Shown in pieces: positions 1 through 7,699 of a DNA stretch of 52,635 bases (the first letter of the stretch is position 1; each line of letters opens with the position of its first letter). The position numbers were made by a program, and so were the translations under genes. The notes under the pieces were generated by a model. The model worked only from the letters and a program-made list of their open reading frames with translations. It searched no databases and had not been told where the DNA came from. Source of the DNA: Candidatus Poribacteria bacterium WGA-3G. Its GTDB lineage: Bacteria > Poribacteria > WGA-4E > WGA-3G. The stretch spans positions 23,997 through 76,631 of the forward strand of contig ASZN01000019.1 in NCBI GenBank assembly GCA_000406005.1, written 5' to 3'.

Positions 1-1
1 A

Positions 2-658
2 CTCCTCCATACACTCATGCGTGAAAACAAAGTCCAAACGCTCTCGACACCGGTACTGTTGACACGAGATTCCAGAACCGCGACGTGGAGCAGTGGTCGC
101 CGTATCCCGTACCTCCAAAGTGTTGATACAACCAGCATTTTAGGAGAAACCACCGCTCAGCCGCTCTTTAACTATGACTTTATTGATCCACCTGTCGGTA
201 TCAATATTGAGCTGACCCCGTACATTGCCAAATCGCAAGCAGGCGAGGACGGTAAACGCACCATCGGTTTGGATATTACAAATATCAGTGCCAGCAATTT
301 CATTGAGTTTACCGATTTCAATGCCCCCATCACAGATGATAACGCCATCAGTGTTTATATTGATGTAGAAGACGGGCAACAGATCGTTGTCGGTGGTATC
401 ATCCGTCAAAAGCAGAAGCAGGTCGAAAACAAACTCCCAATCTTGGGCGATATTCCGTTGCTCGGTCGGCTCTTCAAAAGCACCGAAACCGCCATTGAAG
501 ACACTGAGATTGTGATAATTATCACGCCGCACATCGTCGATATTAAGAACGAAGCAGACCTTGAGAAACTCAAGGAAAAGGCTGATAATTGGCAAAATAA
601 CGGGAGTAGTGAAATGAAGATGCAATTAGAGGACCCTGACAAAAAAACAGACGAATAG
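2..658 (+). CDS. Secretin (GspD/PilQ family), C-terminal part, 5' end outside window
   Basis: This is the end of a secretin, the outer-membrane ring channel of type II secretion or type IV pilus systems. The reading frame is open from base 2, so the ATG at 17 is probably internal and the gene starts upstream of the window. The visible part holds the beta-rich secretin core, with the family hallmark LPILGDIPLLGRLFKS followed by the strand TEIVIIITPHIVD. Such proteins form a multimeric pore through which pili or secreted proteins pass. A short charged tail (LEKLKEK...DKKTDE) follows the core. PilQ and GspD cannot be told apart without the N-terminal domains. A hairpin lies just after the stop, so this is probably the last gene of its operon. 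Confidence 0.9.
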   Translation, partial: LLHTLMRENKVQTLSTPVLLTRDSRTATWSSGRRIPYLQSVDTTSILGETTAQPLFNYDFIDPPVGINIELTPYIAKSQAGEDGKRTIGLDITNISASNFIEFTDFNAPITDDNAISVYIDVEDGQQIVVGGIIRQKQKQVENKLPILGDIPLLGRLFKSTETAIEDTEIVIIITPHIVDIKNEADLEKLKEKADNWQNNGSSEMKMQLEDPDKKTDE

Positions 659-670
659 TCTCCTATACCT

Positions 671-726
671 GCCCCGTACATAGCCTCTGATTGAATCTGA
701 TAGGCTTTTGCGGGGCTCATATTTTT
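671..726. terminator. Possible hairpin terminator between convergent genes
   Basis: A two-part stem, GCCCCG (671-676) with CGGGGC (711-716) and AGCCT (682-686) with AGGCT (702-706), is followed by a T-rich stretch at 721-726. It sits between the secretin stop and the convergent glycosyltransferase stop. The stem is interrupted, so termination activity is only plausible. Confidence 0.4.
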
Positions 727-729
727 CTG

Positions 730-1416
730 CTATCGAATGTGTCGGTAGAGTTTAGCAAGCTGCGCGGGTGAAAATTTGAGAAAATAGAGGAGTGTTATTA
801 GCCAGTTGTTTAGTGTGGTGCGGACGATCCCTTTTGTCTCCCATCGCCGCGCAGAGATATGGATAGGCGGTGTAATCAGCGTCGTTTTCCCAAGCCGCCG
901 TAACCCTTCTGAAAATTCCATCTCTTCCAGAATCGGGATTTCAGGAAAACCTCCGAGCCTCTCGAAATCGGCACGTCTGAGAAAGATACCGCTGTCTCCG
1001 TAGAAAACTTTCAGATATTTCCCACGCATGTTTCCTGCTATTTCAATCGCGCGATAGAGGAAATGCGTACCATCAATCTTCTGCTGAAACCCGCCACCGA
1101 CGTATCCAGAAGTGAGTGCCGTCGCTACCGATGCCAACGCTCCCGGTTCAAGCCAAATATCAGCATGCAGGAAAACAAGGATATCCCCTGTTGCCGACAC
1201 CGCGCCTGTGTTTAACTGCTTCGCACGTCCCGGTTCCGATGTGATCACCTTTCCATACTTCTCAGCGATATGAACAGAACCGTCAGTACTCCCACCGTCC
1301 ACAACGATGAGTTCATGCACTCCTAACTCAGGCTCAAGTTGGGAAAGCGTCTTCTCCAATATCTTCGCTTCGTTCAGGATAGGAATTATGACTGATATTT
1401 TTTTCTGTGTCGTCAT
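730..1416 (-). CDS. Family 2 glycosyltransferase (TIGR04283-like)
   Basis: A 228-residue GT-A fold glycosyltransferase. The start SVIIPILNEAKILEKTL and the VVDGGSTDGS motif bind the nucleotide-sugar. FLHADIWLEPGA replaces the usual DxD metal motif with HAD, typical of the TIGR04283 group of transferases. The acceptor-side segment GGFPEIPILEEMEFSEGLRR carries an EE pair where many GT2 enzymes have ED. A hydrophobic C-terminal stretch (LNNWLITLLYFLKF) suggests membrane contact. The gene starts 9 bp after the stop of the upstream terpene cyclase, so the two are probably co-transcribed. That suggests glycosylation of a lipid or isoprenoid product, but the substrate is unknown. Confidence 0.85.
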   Translation of the reverse strand: MTTQKKISVIIPILNEAKILEKTLSQLEPELGVHELIVVDGGSTDGSVHIAEKYGKVITSEPGRAKQLNTGAVSATGDILVFLHADIWLEPGALASVATALTSGYVGGGFQQKIDGTHFLYRAIEIAGNMRGKYLKVFYGDSGIFLRRADFERLGGFPEIPILEEMEFSEGLRRLGKTTLITPPIHISARRWETKGIVRTTLNNWLITLLYFLKFSPAQLAKLYRHIR

Positions 1417-1425
1417 AGGATGAAA

Positions 1426-3162
1426 CTATGAGGCTGTTTGCAGCGACTGGTTCAAGGCAAGTATCGGAAAAACGGACGCATAGATCGGGTCCGCGTAGCC
1501 ACCTATAATCTCCCAATAGATACCGACACACTGCTCTTGCCAGGAGCCGTCCTCCCGTTGGTGCTTGAGCAAAAACTGAATGCCGTTTTGTGCTGCACGG
1601 TTTTCAGGATCCACTTGTAGAAGCGCATAAGTACTCCACGCCGTCTGTTCTATTGTACTTTCGATCGGATTTCCGAACATATCTTCACCCCAACCGCCAT
1701 CCCTATTTTGGCTGCGTTCTAACCACGCAACGCCGCGATAGACTTCTGATGTGTCTTCCAACCCGGCTTTCACGAGTGCGGTTATAGCACAAGCAGTGCC
1801 GTATGTATCTTTTGCCAACCAGAGGTCTCGCCAGTAACCGTCTCGATGAATTTGACGGCGAAGCCATCTGATACCGTGCTGCATCTCACGCGTCATATCC
1901 GGTTTATCTGCAAGGTCCAGTTTATTAAAAGCGAGCAGTGCTTCAATCGCATGCGCCGTGATACTGACACATCCGACATCTCCTTGTCCGGGTTGATACG
2001 TACTCCAACTCCCCTCGCGCCCCTGTTGTGTCTTCAACCACGCAATCCCGCGGAGAATTGCGTCATCGTAGAGGCGCGGTAACCTCGCCCCTACAGCGTG
2101 TGAGCGTATCAACGCAAGGGTGCCGAGGGCGGTATCGTCCGCGTCACTCGGAAGCGAACTATCACTTAAACCGGAAAATGCCCATCCACCATCTGAATTC
2201 TGATGTTCAGTAAGCCATCGCGCAGCAGATTTCACTTTTTCCACCTCCTCAACACTGAGAAACGCATTCCTTTCGTTAGTGGAATGTACCTCTGTGAGTG
2301 CGATGATGCTCAACGCTGTATCCCAAACATTCAGGTTCAGTGCTTCTCGACATCCGCCATCACGGTTTCGGGTACTACGGAGCCACTCAATGCCACGTTC
2401 TATAAATTCGGTGGTACCCTCGTCGGCTTCCCATTTTTCTTCGAGTTCAATAAGTGCCAAAACCGAAAGCGCAGTAATATAGTTCACCCGAAACCAACTG
2501 CCATCGCTGAGAACGTGTCCTTTCAGCCATTCAACGAGTGCCGCAATCATTTCAGGTCGTCTTCTGGTGTTTAATTCTATTAGAATGAACACAGGCACGA
2601 GTGTATGTTGTTCAGCAATAAACAGCGCATCAAAAAGTTCGGTATTGAACAGTGCAACCGGTGGCAGCCGATGCCTCGGCGGCTTCAACCGTTTTCCAAG
2701 TAATGGGAACTTCGTCAATTGCCGTGCGAATTTCATGAAGCGTAAGGCGTTTTCTGGTAGGGTAAGTTCGTTCCAGTCAAACTGCTCAAAAGCAGCATAC
2801 GCCAATTTGACTAAAGCGAGATGTGGCGCGAATCGCGGAATAGATGTTAGTAGTTTTTCGAGAGATGGATCCGGCGCGCGTTGATAAACTTGCGATAGAA
2901 TTAGGTGGGCAAATCGTGTCGCTTCAGCGTTTGATATGTTCGCAGTATCCAAGCCCCAGCCGCCATCTTCGTGCTGGTTTGCCTTGAACCATTCAATTAG
3001 ATCGGAATCCGGCATCTCGCCTCGCGCAAGTTGGATCCAGGCATAAGCACAAGTCGGGAACGTACTCGAAGAGAGGTGTCCCTCGAAATTTCCGGCGACC
3101 TGCTGTTGTCTAAAAAGAAAAGCAGTGCCACGCGTTAATACAGATTTGATTTCTTCATTCAT
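1426..3162 (-). CDS. Class II terpene cyclase, squalene-hopene cyclase-like (short form)
   Basis: A 578-residue alpha/alpha-barrel protein with repeated QW motifs: DGGWG at about 66-70, 217-223 (LSDGSWF), DGGWAF near 324, EGSW near 383, DGGWG near 488 and DGSW near 538. The protonating DxDD motif is present as DADD at residues 340-343, which supports an active squalene or other linear terpene cyclase. True squalene-hopene cyclases are usually about 630-720 residues. This one is shorter and may belong to a related prenyltransferase/squalene-oxidase-repeat group with a different product. The glycosyltransferase follows 9 bp downstream. Residues 357-365 are encoded by a GC-rich palindrome that looks like an intergenic repeat inserted in frame. 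No convincing ribosome site precedes the ATG. Confidence 0.85.
   Translation of the reverse strand: MNEEIKSVLTRGTAFLFRQQQVAGNFEGHLSSSTFPTCAYAWIQLARGEMPDSDLIEWFKANQHEDGGWGLDTANISNAEATRFAHLILSQVYQRAPDPSLEKLLTSIPRFAPHLALVKLAYAAFEQFDWNELTLPENALRFMKFARQLTKFPLLGKRLKPPRHRLPPVALFNTELFDALFIAEQHTLVPVFILIELNTRRRPEMIAALVEWLKGHVLSDGSWFRVNYITALSVLALIELEEKWEADEGTTEFIERGIEWLRSTRNRDGGCREALNLNVWDTALSIIALTEVHSTNERNAFLSVEEVEKVKSAARWLTEHQNSDGGWAFSGLSDSSLPSDADDTALGTLALIRSHAVGARLPRLYDDAILRGIAWLKTQQGREGSWSTYQPGQGDVGCVSITAHAIEALLAFNKLDLADKPDMTREMQHGIRWLRRQIHRDGYWRDLWLAKDTYGTACAITALVKAGLEDTSEVYRGVAWLERSQNRDGGWGEDMFGNPIESTIEQTAWSTYALLQVDPENRAAQNGIQFLLKHQREDGSWQEQCVGIYWEIIGGYADPIYASVFPILALNQSLQTAS
2068..2094. repeat. 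GC-rich palindromic repeat inside the cyclase gene
   Basis: GTAG-A-GGCG at 2068-2076 pairs with CGCC-C-CTAC at 2086-2094 around a CGGTAACCT centre. It resembles the GGCGGGGTTTGTAACCCCGCC hairpins at 15465-15487 and 35352-35366 but is translated here as V357 to Y365 of the cyclase. Confidence 0.45.
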
Positions 3163-3428
3163 AATGCATCAATATAAGACTGTAGGTTGGGTTGAGTTGG
3201 TCCCTGACCACTATTTTTAAGATGACCCCAGAAAGTCGGCAATGTGAATTCGGAGAACGCCACTGCCTGTGGCACATCCAAGTTTGGACTTAACACATTA
3301 GAGATACGCGTTTCCATTTTACATAGAACATATCATACCCGTTATCTGTCTTTAAACTTTGGAATATAGTTTAGCATGCAAGCATTAACACGGTCAATAC
3401 TTTTAGCACATCGACCATTTTGACTCGG
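3163..3428. other. Intergenic region upstream of the cyclase and TonB receptor genes
   Basis: This holds the upstream region of the minus-strand cyclase. A GTAGGTTGGGTT half-repeat lies at 3182-3193, related to the GTAGGTnCGGTT elements near 13196 and 31000. A small GGTC-CCT-GACC hairpin lies around 3199-3211. I found no convincing minus-strand promoter and no reading frame that looks coding. Confidence 0.4.
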
Positions 3429-3457
3429 TTGACAGCAGCACCAAAGTACGCTATAAT
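3429..3457 (+). promoter_or_regulatory. Consensus sigma-70 promoter for the TonB-dependent receptor gene
   Basis: A perfect TTGACA (3429-3434) and a perfect TATAAT (3452-3457) are separated by 17 bp. The predicted transcript starts near 3464, giving a leader of about 40 nt before the ATG at 3504. Confidence 0.85.
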
Positions 3458-3503
3458 TGCCATATAGAATCAAGTCAATTGAGATCGCCTGAGGTGCAAG
3501 TGA

Positions 3504-5534
3504 ATGTTTATATCCAATTTTCGGAATCTTATATCTATTGCTTTTTGTATCGCGTTTTTGAGCACGCCACATCTATGTCCAGTTTTTGCAGAAGACGATG
3601 CCCCACCTATCAAATTGGAGAAAATCGTTGTAACCCCAGGTCGCTTTACCATTTATGACGGCACATCCACGAGAATAGCCATCTCCAAACAAGAAATTGA
3701 ACAGTTCCCGTTAGTTGATAACGATGTCATGCGAGCCGGACACGTTTTTCCCGGGGTCGCCTCAAGCGATTATAGTGCGCGCTTCAGCGTCCGAGGCGGA
3801 GAAAAAAGCGATATATCTGTCAGATTAGACGGAATGGAACTCTACGATCCGTATCATCTTCAAGATTTCGGCGGCGCGGTTTCACTTATCGGGCTCGATC
3901 TCGTTCAGAACACGCAGCTCCTGATGGGTGGGTTCCCTGCCGAATACGGAGAGAAGATGTCCGGCGTTTTTGACATCACGACAAGGACACCGAATACCCA
4001 GCAATTCTCGGCAAATTTTGGGATAGACCTGATCAACGCCACAGCCACTCTGGAGGGACCACTTACTGAGAAAGGCAGTTGGCTTCTATCTGCTCGGCGT
4101 GGATATATTGACCTCATTCTCGCACTCATCGACATCGATGAAGACTATAACCCGCAGTACGCCGATGTCTACGGGAAATTCACATATCAATTGACACCCT
4201 CAGATACGCTCACGCTTAATGGACTCTACGGTTGGGACAAGAATCGGATACGTTTAAACGATATAGACAATAACTTGGATTCGTTATATAACAATTCAAC
4301 GGTTTGGACAAAATGGCGGCATACCTTCGCCGATTCACACTGGACAGATGTATTCATTTTCGGAGGCATTTCTGATCAGAATAGAACGAGCGGGAAAGCG
4401 GACACTGACGATCGAAATTTCAGGTTTTTCGGCACAAAAACGGAACTTACAGCAAACCTTTTTGATGATCACACCGTTCGTACAGGTATAACTTGGCGAT
4501 GGCTAACAGCGCAATATCAATATAACGTCCAAGAACGGCAAGCAGGTATAGATACCTACAAGCCGATTCTCGCTGATGTTGACGATCGCGGCGGCGAATT
4601 CAGCGCGTTCCTCCAAGATGAATGGCAGCTTCACTCGAAACTTGCCCTTAATGTCGGAGGACGTTATGTCTATCAGCAGTATCGAGAAGAAGGTATCCAA
4701 CGGTATGAGATTGGACCGAGAGTCGCACTCGCAGTAAAACCGACGAACAATCTTATCTTACGCGGTGCTTGGGGTATTTACCATCAGCCAGTTAGCCTCA
4801 TGGGGGTCCCTGTCGAGGACGGTATTGAAACCGTCGGACGTGCCGAAAATGCTGTACATTATGTCATCGGTGCTGAATATACACCAACCGATAACTTCTT
4901 AGTCCGTGTCGAAGGCTACTACAACACATTTGATAATCTTGTCGGACGGCTACGCGAATTCGGACGGCAAAACCAGATTTTCGCACCACCGCAGTCCGGA
5001 GATGCCAGAGGTCTGGATGTGTTCATGACACACGCCGTTTCAAACCGCTTATCGTGGACACTCGGTTACGCCTACGGAATTGCTGAGGAAGTCGCTGGCG
5101 ATGAGACGCTCTTCCGCCAATATGACCGGCGGCACGCTTTTGCTGTCAGCAGCAGCTACCAATTCGCACCGACTTGGCACCTCTATATCAGTTGGCGGTT
5201 CCATACAGGGGAACCGAGGACACCGCTTATTCACACAGAAGTGCTACAAACTGACGGAAGTATCCTTTGTGACCGACAGTTCGGGGACACCCACTCAGAA
5301 CGGATGCCTGCTTATCATAGCCTCGATTTTCGCATGACAAAGCGGAGCCCATATCGGCGATGGGAGTTGTCTTGGTACTTCCAAATCTTGAACCTATATA
5401 ACCAGCGGAATTTGGATCAATACGCCTTTAGTGAAGTCCGCGATGAAGAAACAGATGCTATTATTGACTGCACTGTTGATGGAGAACCGCTTTTACCAAT
5501 CCTTCCGACCTTAGGCGTGACGGTGCGTTTCTAA
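3504..5534 (+). CDS. TonB-dependent outer-membrane receptor
   Basis: A 676-residue outer-membrane receptor. A signal peptide covers about residues 1-29 and is followed by a TonB-box-like EKIVVTPGR at 39-47, the contact point for energised TonB. The plug domain runs to about 160 and contains ARFSVRGGEKSDISVRLDGM and GFPAEYGEKMSGVFDI. The rest is alternating beta strands ending in a terminal phenylalanine (TLGVTVRF), as needed for BAM insertion. It should import a scarce ligand such as a siderophore, cobalamin or glycan, but the ligand cannot be read from sequence. GAGGTG lies 7-8 nt before the ATG. The gene stands alone behind a consensus promoter, with a rhodanese gene 66 bp downstream. Confidence 0.93.
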   Translation: MFISNFRNLISIAFCIAFLSTPHLCPVFAEDDAPPIKLEKIVVTPGRFTIYDGTSTRIAISKQEIEQFPLVDNDVMRAGHVFPGVASSDYSARFSVRGGEKSDISVRLDGMELYDPYHLQDFGGAVSLIGLDLVQNTQLLMGGFPAEYGEKMSGVFDITTRTPNTQQFSANFGIDLINATATLEGPLTEKGSWLLSARRGYIDLILALIDIDEDYNPQYADVYGKFTYQLTPSDTLTLNGLYGWDKNRIRLNDIDNNLDSLYNNSTVWTKWRHTFADSHWTDVFIFGGISDQNRTSGKADTDDRNFRFFGTKTELTANLFDDHTVRTGITWRWLTAQYQYNVQERQAGIDTYKPILADVDDRGGEFSAFLQDEWQLHSKLALNVGGRYVYQQYREEGIQRYEIGPRVALAVKPTNNLILRGAWGIYHQPVSLMGVPVEDGIETVGRAENAVHYVIGAEYTPTDNFLVRVEGYYNTFDNLVGRLREFGRQNQIFAPPQSGDARGLDVFMTHAVSNRLSWTLGYAYGIAEEVAGDETLFRQYDRRHAFAVSSSYQFAPTWHLYISWRFHTGEPRTPLIHTEVLQTDGSILCDRQFGDTHSERMPAYHSLDFRMTKRSPYRRWELSWYFQILNLYNQRNLDQYAFSEVRDEETDAIIDCTVDGEPLLPILPTLGVTVRF

Positions 5535-5600
5535 AAATACAATTTCTGCGCTATTAGAATCGAATTGTGTAACCAATTCCTATGCCAAAGAAGTAGCAAA

Positions 5601-6044
5601 ATGTTCAGATATATCAAACAAGCAATAAAAAAGATGCGGCGGCAGTATATAAGAAACCGAGTAAGACGGAACTTGCCGAAGGCTGCACCGAGTGTAGCAG
5701 AGGCGATCCTTCCACTCGATGCCGACACATATACCATCACACCCAACCAACTCAAAGGGATGATAGACGAAAATAAACGGTTCATTTTGTTGGATGTCCG
5801 TGAGCAATGGGAGTACGAGATCGTTCACATTGAAGGAGCAACACTGATCCCGTTGGGTGAGTTACCAAGACGGTTTCGAGAGATTACACACGGGATTGAG
5901 ATAGTGGTATATTGCCACTGGGGCATGCGGAGCCTCGATGCCGCCTTTCTTTTACAACAACTCGGTTTCAAATCGGTGAAGAGCCTGGTCGGGGGCATAG
6001 ACCAATGGGCACAAGAAATTGATACGCAGCTTCGCCAGTATTAG
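5601..6044 (+). CDS. Rhodanese-domain protein
   Basis: A small single-domain rhodanese of 147 residues from the ATG at 5601. The frame is also open from a TTG at 5565, but that would add a non-conserved MCNQFLCQRSSK extension. After a basic N-terminus (KKMRRQYIRNRVRRNL) comes the fold: LLDVREQWEYEIVHIEGA, then the active loop VYCHWGMRS whose cysteine would carry the persulfide, then GFKSVKSLVGGIDQWA. Rhodaneses transfer sulfane sulfur from thiosulfate or persulfide donors to acceptors such as thiol enzymes. No dedicated partner is visible. There is no clear promoter in the 66-bp gap, so it may be read through from the receptor gene. Confidence 0.85.
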   Translation: MFRYIKQAIKKMRRQYIRNRVRRNLPKAAPSVAEAILPLDADTYTITPNQLKGMIDENKRFILLDVREQWEYEIVHIEGATLIPLGELPRRFREITHGIEIVVYCHWGMRSLDAAFLLQQLGFKSVKSLVGGIDQWAQEIDTQLRQY

Positions 6045-6053
6045 AGCAGCGCA

Positions 6054-6079
6054 AAGCCTTATGCGTTGGAACAAGGCTT
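6054..6079. terminator. Hairpin between convergent genes
   Basis: AAGCCTT (6054-6060) pairs perfectly with AAGGCTT (6073-6079) around a 12-nt loop. No T tract follows on either strand, so intrinsic termination is uncertain. Confidence 0.3.
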
Positions 6080-6100
6080 GAGGATCGTAAACATCTCCCT

Positions 6101-7492
6101 CTACGAGTCGGTTTTAAAATCTTGACTTTGCAGCCCGTATTTCTGCATCCGATGCTGGAGTTTACGACGCGAGATACCGAGCAGTTTTGCTGCTTGAATC
6201 TGTGTCCCGTTGCTTTTCGTCAACGCACTGCACACATATTCCTTGATAATTTCATCAAGTGAAACACCCTCTTCTGGAATATCGAATTCAACGTCTGTTG
6301 TCGGCAACGAGGTATCTAAAATTTCCGGCGGCAATTCGTCTTTGTCGATGACCTCATTCTCCGAAAGCACGAAGATCCGACGCAGATAATTTTCTAATTG
6401 CCGAATATTACCGGGCCACTCGTAACGTCGGAGCGCGGACATCGCTTGCGGTGTAACCTGCTTTGGAGTTGCCTCCACATATTCGCTGCTGAATTTCTGT
6501 ATTAAGAAATTCACGAGCATCGGGACGTCCTCCGGATGCTCCCGTAACGGTGGAACGTGAAGCGGAATCACATTCAAACGGAAATAGAGGTCTTCACGGA
6601 AAGCACTGTCTCGGACTGCCTGAATTAAATCCTTGTTCGTCGCAGCAATCACGCATACATCTACTTTAATGCTCTGCGTACCACCGACGCGGCGTATCTC
6701 GCGCTCTTCAAGAACGTGCAGGAGTTTGCTCTGCGTCTGGATCGGGAGATCCCCGATTTCGTCAAGGAACAGTATCCCCTCATTCGCGACCTCAAAAAGC
6801 CCTTTCTTCTGATGCGAGGCATCCGTAAATGCCCCTTTTTCGTGTCCAAAAAGTTCGCTTTCAATCAATGTATCAGGGATCGCACCACAGTTGACAGCGA
6901 TGAACGGTTTGTCGTTTCTAAGCCCGTGTTTGTGCAGTGCGCGTGCGATGAGACTCTTTCCGGAACCCGTCTCACCTGTGATCAGAACCTGCGTGACACC
7001 ACGGTGCAGGATCCGAGCCATCTTTTTGAAAAGTTCCTGCATCTGCACACTTTCACCGACAATGTCATCAATCTGAATTTCCGGAACGGATGCGTCGCTC
7101 TCCTCTTCCGGTTCCGAAAGGGCACCGCGCATCTGTAGCGCGTGCTTCACCTCGCGTTTGAGAACATCAATCTGGATCGGTTTCTCAAGATAGTAAAACG
7201 CGCCCTCATGTGCAACAAGATTGACAGCGTCGTTGAGCTCCGCATAAGCCGTCATAATAAGCACCGGCAGATCCGGATCCGTCCGTTTTATCTCCCGCAA
7301 CAGATCGCGACCCTCAAACCGTGCGGACATCCACATGTCGCTAATAACGAGGTCAAACATCCGATTCTCTAAGACCTCAAGTGCGGTTTCACTGCCGCCG
7401 ACAGTCTCAACCGCGTACCCTTCGCGTTTCAAAATGCGCTGTAGAATTGTCAGTTGTGCTTGGTCATCGTCTACAATCAGTATGGATGCCAT
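6101..7492 (-). CDS. Sigma-54-dependent response regulator (NtrC family)
   Basis: A 463-residue three-domain activator. The receiver domain (about 1-120) has acidic residues VDDD at 7-10, the phospho-acceptor Asp52 (VISDMW) and Lys104 (EKP). The AAA+ domain follows, with Walker A GETGSGKS at 173-180, the sigma-54-contact loop GAFTDA at 220-225, Walker B ILFLDEIGD near 240 and the GNIRQLENYLRR segment near 361. The C-terminus is a Fis-type helix-turn-helix (TQIQAAKLLGISRRKLQHR). It would activate sigma-54 promoters after phosphorylation by the histidine kinase encoded just upstream in the same operon. I saw no obvious -24/-12 element in the window, so its targets probably lie elsewhere. Confidence 0.95.
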   Translation of the reverse strand: MASILIVDDDQAQLTILQRILKREGYAVETVGGSETALEVLENRMFDLVISDMWMSARFEGRDLLREIKRTDPDLPVLIMTAYAELNDAVNLVAHEGAFYYLEKPIQIDVLKREVKHALQMRGALSEPEEESDASVPEIQIDDIVGESVQMQELFKKMARILHRGVTQVLITGETGSGKSLIARALHKHGLRNDKPFIAVNCGAIPDTLIESELFGHEKGAFTDASHQKKGLFEVANEGILFLDEIGDLPIQTQSKLLHVLEEREIRRVGGTQSIKVDVCVIAATNKDLIQAVRDSAFREDLYFRLNVIPLHVPPLREHPEDVPMLVNFLIQKFSSEYVEATPKQVTPQAMSALRRYEWPGNIRQLENYLRRIFVLSENEVIDKDELPPEILDTSLPTTDVEFDIPEEGVSLDEIIKEYVCSALTKSNGTQIQAAKLLGISRRKLQHRMQKYGLQSQDFKTDS

Positions 7493-7531
7493 CGTTCGGT
7501 TCTCCTCTAATAGTACGCAGTTAACAGTAAT

Positions 7532-7685
7532 CAGTACGATTTTTCTGCGAAAAATCTTTCAGCTATCAGAAAGAGACGTTGAGATTATCAATTTTCTCTT
7601 GTGCCTGACAACTGAAAAGATTACGTAGTAATCCGTACTGACAACTGTTAACTATTAACTGAAAGGTTGCGTAGCAACCGGACTG
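7532..7685. repeat. Cluster of three related hairpin repeats (family A)
   Basis: Three elements of one family lie in the kinase-regulator gap. Element 1 (7532-7569, plus orientation) is CAGTAC, stem GATTTTTC/GAAAAATC with loop TGC, then TTTCAGCTATCAG. Elements 2 (7605-7640) and 3 (7652-7685) are in reverse orientation, with stems GATTAC/GTAATC and GGTTGC/GCAACC around GTA. The stems differ in sequence but each is self-complementary. Further TGTTAACTGTTAAC-type runs surround them. A fourth copy lies at 30311-30353. Confidence 0.75.
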
Positions 7686-7699
7686 TTAACTGTTAACTT

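Noticed and set aside
140..720. Minus-strand open frames opposite the secretin
   Set aside because: They are shadows of a clear secretin frame and contain no recognisable protein features.
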